64,000 nt of DNA from Rhyacophila brunnea (lineage: Eukaryota > Arthropoda > Insecta > Trichoptera > Rhyacophilidae): assembly GCA_022495005.1 (NCBI GenBank), contig JAGYXB010000612.1, positions 620,001 to 684,000 on the forward strand, in the 5' to 3' direction. The position numbers and the translations under genes are program-made. Below are positions 55,625 to 64,000 of the stretch, piece by piece. Below the pieces are notes generated by a model that saw only the letters and a program-made list of their open reading frames with translations, did not search any database and was not told where the DNA came from. Within the stretch, counting starts at the first letter, position 1; each line of letters opens with the position of its first letter.

Positions 55625-56379
55625 AATAAATAAACTAAATATCTAGCTTATTTTCAGCACATTTAAAGCTGCTGAAGGCATAAAAAACGGTAATAAAAAC
55701 GCCATAAGCAAGATGAATTTTTTTCAAGCTATCTAAAAATGTTAGATCTGGCAAGAAATTGGTTTTTTAAACATTCTGTATATCGACTGAATACATTATA
55801 ATATATTTTATATACAAGTAACGATCTAGATTGTTTTTCGCCGCATACATTTCAGCGTGTGTTTAATATTTAATATATCTAATTATCGGACACTATTAAA
55901 ATGCGTGCGCAGCAAACACATGAACACATGTGACAGGCGAATAAATCTTATCAAAACACATAAAAAAAAAATGACCTTACACTCGTATCAAAAATAAACT
56001 CTTTCGGGAATTTGGTCATTGCCATGCCTACGAGGTATGAAAGTTCCACTTATTCAGAGACAAAATAAAATTTAATATAAGATAAAGGCGAATCATTAAT
56101 AATTATAATCGATTATTTGGCAATCGAATGCATAACTGAATTTTTAATAACATATGTATTTGAGGCGTCCGTGTACAATACCGCCATTTATCTGAGTTGT
56201 TTCATTTTTTATAATACAAATATTAAAGGCTTTATATTATTATTATCGAACGATTATGAAGAAACTACAATATGTATGTAATAATAGAAAATTATCTTAC
56301 AAAGGGGTGGACAACAGCCGGCTACGGAACGGTTTCAGTGTGTAATTTTCATTACTATAAAAACCTTTCAATCCAAATC
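55625..56379. other. no recognisable feature
   Basis: AT-rich unique sequence with no supported gene. Confidence 0.35.
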
Positions 56380-56999
56380 GTTTCGACCAGTGATGTCCCG
56401 TGGGGGCAGGCAGATTGAGCGTCGCTTGGGGGTGGCAGTTACTTGAAGGGCGGCAAATCGATAAGAACCATTAGGTATATTATATATAAATTGGTACCTA
56501 AACTTAGTAATCACGGAAATGTCTCTCAATCAAAAAAAATCAGGTCACTGGTTGGAAACTTATGGGTTATTAATTAACATTGAATGTTTAACCGGAGTGT
56601 ATTTTTTTGTCAGGTTTGTCAGGTCCTTGGATGTTACATCCTCGATGACCAGCAATAACACGTGCAGATTTAAGAATTATATTTAAATTATGGGTAGTTA
56701 CATACTTACCTAATTAATTTATCCAAATATTTTTGTCAGTCACTCGCGAGTTTTGAAAGTTGTCAGGTGTATTTATATTTAAATGTATCTGAAAACCGCG
56801 GAGTTGCGATATTGTCTATTGAAGATGGCATTTAAATTAGATTTAGTCATATATATTTTGTTAGTAATGTATCCATACAACACATTTCTTAGATATTGGA
56901 GTCATGAAAGGATGATAAAAATACTGTTTAAAAAAATGGGGTGGCATTTTGACACTGCCATGGGGCGGAATTTTGTCTAGGGACGTCACTGGTTTCGAC
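56380..56999 (+). mobile_element. family C hAT-type element, copy 4, with TSD
   Basis: The element 56388-56991 (604 bp) has ends CAGTGATGTCCCGTGGGGGC and TCTAGGGACGTCACTG, flanked by GTTTCGAC (56380-56387, 56992-56999). Confidence 0.95.
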
Positions 57000-57004
57000 T
57001 GACT

Positions 57005-57469
57005 CAATATTTTATTTTTTAAATAAATAAAAAACGGTATCAAGAGACATTGTTCATGTCTCCATATTTGTATGTGGTTTTATATATGTGTGTGTGTGTC
57101 TCTGTTTTGTATTCTGCACCCTACCACTATACAATAATAAAATCGAATTATTCTAAATAATGACTGTGTATTGTACAAAAAACTAGTTGTACATACGCTT
57201 GTATATAGCACCCATGTAAAACTTTAATAATCACAGTACAGCCCTAGTAAATAGTTCTCAAAAATAAGTGTTATTTAAAGTTTAATCATCAAACCAGGGA
57301 ACTCAGAAATAATGGGAACTGAAATACATAACGGTAAGCCGATAGCAGGTAGCCGACTCGAGTAAGGAAGAATCCGGGTTAAACTCACACACGCGTCAAG
57401 AATACGTTTTACGTCGAATACTGAAAACTGCTCTCGGTTTATGCATTTACGCTCACTATTGCACGTGCA
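57005..57469. other. no gene; TG microsatellite
   Basis: A short (TG)n run lies at about 57084-57099. Overlapping short frames on opposite strands near 57275-57505 have no domain. Confidence 0.4.
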
Positions 57470-57519
57470 TAATGCGTGCTTCATTTTCGTAGGACACTCA
57501 CACATTCAATACCCTGCAT

Positions 57520-57760
57520 CAAGATGCGGCTTATTGAATATAGCCTATCGGTATTCTATTTATTATCTGTTTTTGGACCATTGGACTTCTTAGTTCTCAA
57601 CCGGACACGGTGGTTTTGCCTCCAAGCTCTGTCAGCTTGGCCTTATAGAATCTCCGACTTATGTGGCGAATTGCAGGATGCCGATCACATCCTCTGGTAG
57701 TGTCCCCATATGTCAGTTGAAAGGAAAGAGTTTCTCAAAGTTTGCAACATTTTACGATGA
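57520..57760 (+). pseudogene. Jockey/R1-type LINE C-terminal fragment
   Basis: One frame reads FGPLDFLVLNRTRWFCLQAL, SAWPYRISDLCGELQDADHI LW, stop, CPHMSVERKEFLK. The C.CG...DADHILW.CP....R..F segment is the zinc-knuckle-like end that follows the RNase H region in Jockey/R1/I-type non-LTR elements. One in-frame stop; no RT or endonuclease remains. A different clade from the gatgat-tailed LINEs. Confidence 0.8.
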
Positions 57761-58067
57761 GCGAAAATGTCTTTTCTCATCGATAATTGACCGCAATACA
57801 TTATATCGAAGTAAGAATCACGCACACTCTAGTGCACGCTAACCAAAGTCTTGGGTGCTCCTGGGACACTTTCAGCACAACTTTGAAGAGTGCCTAACAT
57901 TCGTTACACCACGATATACGCCTGCATAACAGGTGTAGAGACGTGGCGGGTGTAGGAGGGAAAATCAAGTTTAATCATTTCTTTGTAAAAAAAATGTATA
58001 CGATACTTAAGAAAACTGCCTTGCTATGCATTGTATCTGGAATTTAAAAGATGGTTAGTATTCAGCC

Positions 58068-58439
58068 TTAAGGCTATACCTCAGCTGAGGCATGGTCTAA
58101 AAATATCGTGACTAGGCGATGCGCGGATTGTGCAAACGACGCGAGCCGAACGAAATATAATTTGTCATAAAAATTCAACATGCGTCCTTTTAATGTCATG
58201 TTAATTATTATATTCGTAATAATAATAGTATATTCATTGACATGTTTTCTTTTTCAAGTACATGCGGAACATTTTTTAGTCATCTTTACATGATTTAAGA
58301 ATATATTCCTCCGACGCCATCATAAAACAAATTGACATGCTCACAGGTCGACTATCGCTCTCCGACTGGCAACGCGGCCGAAATTGCGTCCCGCATACTG
58401 TTGAAAATTATTCGCCGTTTCACTTATGTACGCTCTAAA
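58068..58439 (+). mobile_element. family B TTAA element, copy 6
   Basis: Complete copy 58072-58435 from GGCTATACCTCAGCTGAGG to cacttatgtacgctc. TTAA precedes (58068-58071) and TAAA follows. Confidence 0.92.
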
Positions 58440-59114
58440 AATAATTCAATCAATTATTTATATACTTAGTGTTACTTAATTTCTAGACAATTTACATTTT
58501 ATTTAAATCGTTACACACGGAAATACATATTATATATCTTAAAATAGTTATGCAAGTGAAGTAAGTATAAGTGACTTTAATATTTTTGACATTTCGACAT
58601 TACATAAAGAATGAGGATCATTTATAAACTGTAATAAATTTTAAAATGGTCCACGTAAATTAATATCGATGACTATTATTAGGTCCGTGAAAACTGAAAC
58701 CTGTTGCAGATCCCTGATCTATCATTCAGAATCTCATTTCATAAGCTTAGGTACAAACATCAGAATTTATTTATTAAGTGTCGGTATCTCAACATCCTCT
58801 TTATTAAGATTGATTGTTAACCATTCGCTTGAAATATTGAGTTCATGCGTTAAATCCAAGCGCATATATTAATTGAAAAAAAACGGCATATGTTTTGACC
58901 TTACTGTAAATTTCGAAATCAATGTAAAATTACGTAAAAGTATCAACTCATAGAATAATACAAAAGTAGAATGGTTACATATTGCGTATTTTTTTTATAA
59001 AACCTGTAAAGTTTTATTTTACGAAGAAAGGCTTTCATCCAGCAAAATAGATTAAAGTGAATGATGATAAATTTGTTTCGACCCGAATGGGAATATACTA
59101 TTATTAGAAAAAAA
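58440..59114. other. no recognisable feature
   Basis: AT-rich; a 67-codon plus frame at 58669 has no domain. Confidence 0.35.
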
Positions 59115-59680
59115 TCAACATTAGGCATAAAGCCCATTGACGCAGCGAGTGCGGCGCTCGCGCAAAATTTCTACAATAGTGGCGCGTAAATCATCAAAAA
59201 TACAACGTAATCAAATACGCCAGCGCCCACTGGACTTAACGATGCCATGCGCGCCGCCTGCCGCATGAGTCACCGTTTTTCGCTTCTCGGCGATACGATT
59301 TAATGAAAATACAAAGAAGTCCATTCATTGAACACGGCTACCAAAATTACGCTGCTTGAGGCCTCGTCGATCGACGGGCGAAAAGCAATTATTTAATTAC
59401 AGAGAAGTCATTGTTTAATTTTATTGCGTGTTCAGTTTATCGCTGGTTGAATAATGTCGTCGTAAATATTAATGACAAGCCCCGAAATAATATAATATTT
59501 TTATTGCTTTGTTATGAGAGACGCTGTAAAAATAATTGTTTTGTGCTGCTTGGGCCGCTTATTACATAGGTGAAGGGTAATGCGCGGCGAGAGACGTGTG
59601 AGTATGGTTATGAATACGCCGACTTCGCCCGCTCGACGCGTTCTGTGGGCACCATCGCTTATAGTCGATGCATTCAATAA
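59115..59680. promoter_or_regulatory. GC/CpG-richer non-repetitive island, candidate regulatory element
   Basis: Blocks such as cgcagcgagtgcggcgctcgcgc, gccatgcgcgccgcctgccgc, gatcgacgggcgaaaagc and atgcgcggcgagagacg alternate with AT motifs of homeodomain type (attatttaattac, aatattaatgaca). No frame is open and no copy or terminal repeat exists in the window. Compared with its surroundings it is strikingly CpG-rich. It could be an enhancer, a 5' region of an uncaptured gene, or simply a local composition shift; direction is unknown. Confidence 0.4.
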
Positions 59681-59749
59681 TAGTATTTAGTTAACAATAA
59701 TTATAATATTTTTCGTAAGCAAAGAAATAGGTATAAGCAAACAGTATTC

Positions 59750-59922
59750 ATAATGGTTTTGTAACAAAGCTATTTTTGCTAATTATTCTACTTTATTGAG
59801 TTATTTACGTTGAGTTATAGTCGACCGTTCCGCGGATGTGTTTATAGCCTGAAACACCTGTCAACTTAAATAACTCAATAAAGTAGAATTAACAAAAATA
59901 ACTTTGTTTCAATACCATTATA
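59750..59922. mobile_element. foldback element, arms about 62 bp
   Basis: ATAATGGTTTTGTAACAAAG...TTTATTGAGTTATTTACGTTGA (59750-59813) pairs with the inverse at 59861-59922. The loop (gttatagtcgaccgttccgc...) is short and GC-richer. No target duplication was seen. Confidence 0.8.
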
Positions 59923-59984
59923 ACGGAGTTCTATACGAAAACCCCAGTTCAATTAATTAACAATATTCATAGCTAAAGAACGCG

Positions 59985-60335
59985 TCGATTTGAATTCCAA
60001 TAAATGTTGGTTTGTATATATTTCGATAAAACCGGTGTATTTTACCTGAGTTTTAGTCGTATTGTTTTAATTTTTTATACTATTATTTTTAAATAATAAC
60101 GAATCTTTAATGCAGTACAGTGAATGGGTTAAGAAACGTGTGAGCGAAAAGCATACGCGCGAGTAAGCGATTAAGTGCAGCACGCACGAGAGGGATGACA
60201 CGTACGTTTTTTTATTTATTCGATCGCGCAACAAAGACGCAAAACTTTTTCGCATTCTAATTTACGTGTATAAGAGAGAGACAGGTTATAGTTAGCTGTG
60301 AGAGTGTGCTGTGCGCGCTACGTTCAAATATGTAA
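59985..60335 (+). repeat. family L repeat, copy 1
   Basis: Shares blocks in order with the reverse strand of 61800-62090: GCGTCGATTTGAATTCC, TCGATAAAACCGGTGTATT, CGATTAAGTGCAGCACGCAC followed by GAGAGGGATG, GTTAGCTGTGAGAGTGTGCT. Divergence is high. Class unknown; no terminal repeat or frame. Confidence 0.65.
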
Positions 60336-60337
60336 TG

Positions 60338-60758
60338 TAATAACGCCTGTACACGTACATATATTTACTGGCAGCAATATTGTGTATTTTAAACTATCGT
60401 GACAATAACTACTGCTTAGACGTAAAAGTGCTGACTGTCTGTCCAACCTCATTCTTCAAGAGTAAGCGAGACGTGATGTTGTCGTTTTATGGTACTATTT
60501 GACTGGTCGTAAAAATCGACCGCGGTGTAGTTCATTTTTTTCCCGGCAGATTCGCCACTGTCGTTCTACTGCGCAGGCGCAGATCAAAAAAATCCCAGCT
60601 GGCGCATGAAAATTCAGAAGCTTCCGAACTTTTTTGATTCATTCATCCAATCTTGCAACTGCAGGATAATACAAGTTTACACGTCCTCATATTTTCTTGT
60701 TATGGCCGTGATAACACGTACTGTCAGCAGTAAACTCATGCACGTGTAAATGGCGTAC
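60338..60758 (-). mobile_element. PIF/Harbinger-like element, copy 2
   Basis: Reverse-oriented relative of 40160-40576 from TAACGCCTGTACACGTAC to CACGTGTAAATGGCGTA. TAA precedes it (60338-60340); the right target is eroded (cat, then ataa). Shared internal blocks include CTGCGCAGGCGCAGATC, TCAGAAGCTTCCGAAC and GACAGTCAGCACTTTTACG in inverse. Confidence 0.75.
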
Positions 60759-60759
60759 A

Positions 60760-61799
60760 TATAAATAATTATTATCATAATCGGCGACATCGACAATGCG
60801 CAAATTCGCCACACTGACAATATTAACTTGTAGGTACATCATTGTTCTATACTTAGGTACTCCTGTTTCATAGTTTTAGTGTAGTCTTTTACCGAATGAA
60901 AGTCTTCCCTAGCGACATCAACTTGTGTAAAGGCGCTAATATCGTGGGACTGTTGTTATAATAATGGTAACCATTTACCAAAAACGACCATAACTCATTA
61001 ACTCCTCAGGCAATATCATTCTATCTTTACCCACCAAATTAGTTACAGCGGCTATTTTTTGTTTTGTTTCAATAATTCTTTTACTAATAAAATAATTATA
61101 GATTATTATGAAGACATTAAATTATCTTGTCTCAAAATGAATGTAGTGTAATTTCTTTTGATCACCCGATTAAATAATAACAATAACTAACTTTCTTTCC
61201 TGTATTTTATAAATTAGATTAAAAAAAACAAGTCACCACAATAATTAATATCATTATCGAAACATAAACATAAATCATAATGGTATTATAATAGAATATA
61301 TAAGTATCGGGTGGTCTATGTCCAAAGATAAATATTTATTTATCGTAATCACAGCGCGGAATATGACCGGATAAGTTTTGGTAACCCTGGGGCTAATTTG
61401 TATAGATTTATTATATTTCTGTAATATTATAATGTTATGTATGCAGGGCATAATGTCAGCAAAACGGCCTATTATGTTTCATATTACTTAATCCTTTCTT
61501 TACTTGGTGACCGGTTTGTTATATAAGATTATAACATAGTGTACTGAATATTAAGAATATGTCTTGTCTACTTCCTCGAAATATTATATTTTTATTGTAA
61601 ATTGTTCACAGTACAAAATGTAGATGGCGTTGTCAAAAGTAAAGGTGTACAAAATCAAATCATTTTTTTTTCTATGGTTAATTTTACTCATATAAAATTT
61701 GGGATTTTGTGAACAAATATAATATACCTCACACTATAAAAATAATGGTTTCCGTTTAAATAAAATAAAAATCATTTTTTTCAATTATTATATTATATA
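60760..61799. other. no recognisable feature
   Basis: AT-rich unique DNA without frames of interest. Confidence 0.35.
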
Positions 61800-62090
61800 T
61801 TTGTATGATTTATCTGTCTGTCTGTAACGCAGCGCAGCACACACGCTTACACTATTTTTCTCTTTGTCTGTCAAAGGTACAGCTAGCTACCAATATCTCT
61901 CTGACCCATGTAAATTTCTTGCATCATTGCATAAATAGGACACCATAATATTGCATCCCTCTCATGCGCGCTGCACTTAATCGTTTGGTCACGTATATGA
62001 ATACCCGTACGCACGAGTAATACACCGGTTCTATCGAAATAGATAACTACCGACCTATATCGGTAGGTATTCATATCGACGCATTATTTA
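61800..62090 (-). repeat. family L repeat, copy 2
   Basis: Reverse-strand partner of 59985-60335 (see shared blocks there). The 63-codon minus frame is incidental. Confidence 0.65.
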
Positions 62091-62404
62091 GTTTAATATT
62101 ATTACCCTATATCCCTTTACTTACGCATCGATCATAATATTGACAGGTGGCGCTGCTACCTGGGATTTTTAGTAGTAAGTAGGTATCTACTAAGATATTT
62201 TTGTTAAATCATATATTTTTTTTTATATTTCTTATAGCTATAGGTAATTATATAGATATTTGTTGTTGATATATTTTTACGGTAAAAACGATAAACTACT
62301 GGATTTTTTTAACACTAAAACAGGCCTAGAGACCCAATGACAGTGGTGTATTTAGTTATAGAAGTAAAACAATCACAAACACCCAGACTTTAAGAAAATC
62401 ACAT

Positions 62405-62492
62405 AAATATATTGTGTCCTAACCTATATCGAACCCAGAGCTCCAGATGAAAGGCCAGCGCCTTACGCACTACATCACGAGAGCCGCTAAAA
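62405..62492 (-). repeat. tRNA-like SINE head
   Basis: Minus strand: GTGATGTAGTGCGTAAGGCG (A-box-like, Ser/Leu style), CTGGCCTTTCATCTGGAG, then CTGGGTTCGATATAGG (B box). Not part of families D or E. Confidence 0.55.
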
Positions 62493-62534
62493 ATACCGGT
62501 ATTGATGTTTTCATTCATTATTACAATCCCTAGT
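62492..62534. repeat. solitary end of the CCGGTATT hAT family
   Basis: AAATACCGGTATTGATGTTT, then acaatccctag, matches the right end of 41276-41934 with a short gap. Confidence 0.5.
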
Positions 62535-62539
62535 CTGGA

Positions 62540-63225
62540 CTAAGCTTGTATAATATTGTAGTTATCCATGTCATTAGTTAGTCACCTATGAAATTTTATA
62601 TTATTTATTCCTACCTCTTTATAGTATGGGAGTGGCATCTAACATATTATGTATTTGCTAATACCATACTAATAATTAAATTCTTATTATACAGTTGTTA
62701 TGAAATCATTCTATTAAACAATAGATCGATAATACTCTGTTTCTTAATCATTATAATATTATAATCAAATTTAGCCGGCCATGTTGTATAAAAAGTAATG
62801 AATAATTATTATTCGCGACGAATAAAAAGTTATTATTTGACAATGTTCTCAAATCTAAAATAATGTCGCCAGTTTTTTGTCTGTCGTGATGCAAACCATT
62901 TTAGATATGCAATAATAATATCACAATAAAAGTTCAATGAACGTGGTAAACGGAATAATCAAATAATATGTTTGCATAACTGAACCATGGCGGGCATACT
63001 GTTCTTTTTTTTAAATACAGGATATGTGTAGCATATAAAATTTGCATTGGTAAGAAAGTATTCATGTCTATCTAAGAAAATTGAGATTTTAGAATACTAT
63101 CCACTATCATTATTGGTTATGAATCTAGTGTGATCTTGATATTCTTGGCCACCTTCCGATGGTTCTTAACATGATTCTGTTTGCTTGTCATTCGTCCACC
63201 TTTTTTAGTTCATGTTCTAGATCAG
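62540..63225. other. no recognisable feature
   Basis: AT-rich unique DNA. Confidence 0.35.
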
Positions 63226-63300
63226 ATATCGGCAACCTTTACCTCTTAAAGGGCGCAGTAAGTACAACATTTGAAAATCGCTAAGGGTACCTACTACCTA
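63226..63300 (+). repeat. hAT-like terminal fragment
   Basis: CAGATATCGGCAACCTTTAC and the following gggcgcagtaa look like a hAT left end. No matching end before the next element. Confidence 0.35.
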
Positions 63301-63538
63301 TATTATATTATAATTTAACATATCAAACCACGCCGGGTTTTAATTGGGCATTTGGATGTGAAGTATCAGTATCTATGACTAAGAATATCTCAGGCGCAGT
63401 TACCCAAAATTGAGGTCACTCAAGTGTGCTTTGACTGAATTTACATGATTTTAATGTAAAAGTGTTCATGATAGAGGGGGGCACATACAAGGAAAATTTG
63501 CGCCCAAAATTAGTTCAATTAATTCCTAAAATGTAATA

Positions 63539-64000
63539 ATATGAACCAGTGACGTCCCTAGACAAAATGCCGCCCCTAGACAGCGCCAAAATGCCGCCCT
63601 ATTTTTTTATACAGTATTTTATATCATCCTTTCATGACTCCAATATCTAAGAAATGTGTTATATGGATACATTACTAACAAAATATATAAATGCATCCCC
63701 TGCAACTTTAGTTTTGACGGCCAACACGTCCGGTTAATAAGTCCGACTGTAATTTAGTATTCGCAAATCTGCACGCGTCGTTTCTGATCACCAAGGATGT
63801 CGAAGGGCAACGGAAGTAAACTAAAAATCATAACCCCGACAAAAAATTACAGTCTTCTTAAATCTTTTATGTTAATTAATACACTTTGTTTCCAACCAGT
63901 GAACTGATTTTTTTAATGGAAAGATATTTTAGTTATTACTAAGTTTAGGTAGCTATTTCTATATATACCAAATAATTCTCCTCGATTGGCCGCCCTTCGA
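63539..64000 (-). mobile_element. family C hAT-type element, copy 5, cut by window end
   Basis: Starts at 63547 with CAGTGACGTCCCTAGACAAA and is colinear with copies 1 and 4 in reverse up to ccgcccttcga at the window edge, where about 60 bases of the family are still to come. The expected duplication would be ATATGAAC (63539-63546). Confidence 0.9.

Noticed and set aside
57520..57760. Host gene with a zinc knuckle
   Set aside because: The DADHILW.CP segment is the standard end of Jockey/R1-type elements and carries an in-frame stop.
1..64000. CRISPR arrays, operons, ribosome binding sites and other prokaryotic features
   Set aside because: Composition, SINEs, LINEs and transposon types are those of an animal genome; no regularly spaced short repeats occur.

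Overview
This window looks like AT-rich nuclear DNA of an insect, most likely a moth or butterfly. The grounds are the very high AT content with many 'taggtacctac'-like strings, a large load of short non-autonomous DNA transposons and tRNA-derived SINEs, decayed non-LTR retrotransposon C-termini of a type common in Lepidoptera, and a short TTAGG (insect telomere-type) tract. The order assignment is inference; insect is better supported than Lepidoptera.

I find no convincing host protein-coding gene. Open frames are short and lack coherent codon or domain content, except for frames inside degraded transposable elements. I read the window as intergenic DNA or the inside of large introns, built up from nested mobile elements. 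What stands out is how precisely many insertions can be defined. Ten elements of the hAT type have exact 8-bp target-site duplications (TSDs). A TTAA-targeting family ('family B', about 365 bp, six copies) includes one copy inserted in a 'family A' repeat whose empty site is visible in sister copies, and another inserted in a SINE head. A PIF/Harbinger-like pair, a pogo-like element, a foldback element with 9-bp TSDs and a TTAGG-bearing loop, and an 851-bp near-palindromic foldback element also occur.

Layout. 0-10 kb: SINE and LINE fragments, one copy of repeat J, small inverted-repeat elements. 10-20 kb: pogo-like element, three family A copies, family B, head-to-head SINEs, a 211-bp hAT element and two family C hAT elements. 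20-31.5 kb: SINEs, LINE tails, an 894-bp hAT with a decayed reverse-strand transposase, a family A/B nest, and a three-level nested hAT region with a decayed transposase C-terminus. 31.5-43 kb: families A and B, the TTAGG foldback, LINE remnants, a Harbinger-like element and a CCGGTATT-rich hAT. 43-53 kb: SINE/family B/orphan insertion nest, large foldback, second repeat J copy, family C and a hAT nested in family A. 53-64 kb: small transposons, LINE tails, families B and C, and a GC-richer non-repetitive island (about 59.1-59.7 kb), the best candidate for a host regulatory element.

The families interact as a stratified record: family A is older than family B and the 349-bp hAT that cut into it; SINE D is older than family B; family B is older than an unexplained 266-bp insertion. 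Family names A-M are my labels for repeats found by eye within the window; no database search was possible.
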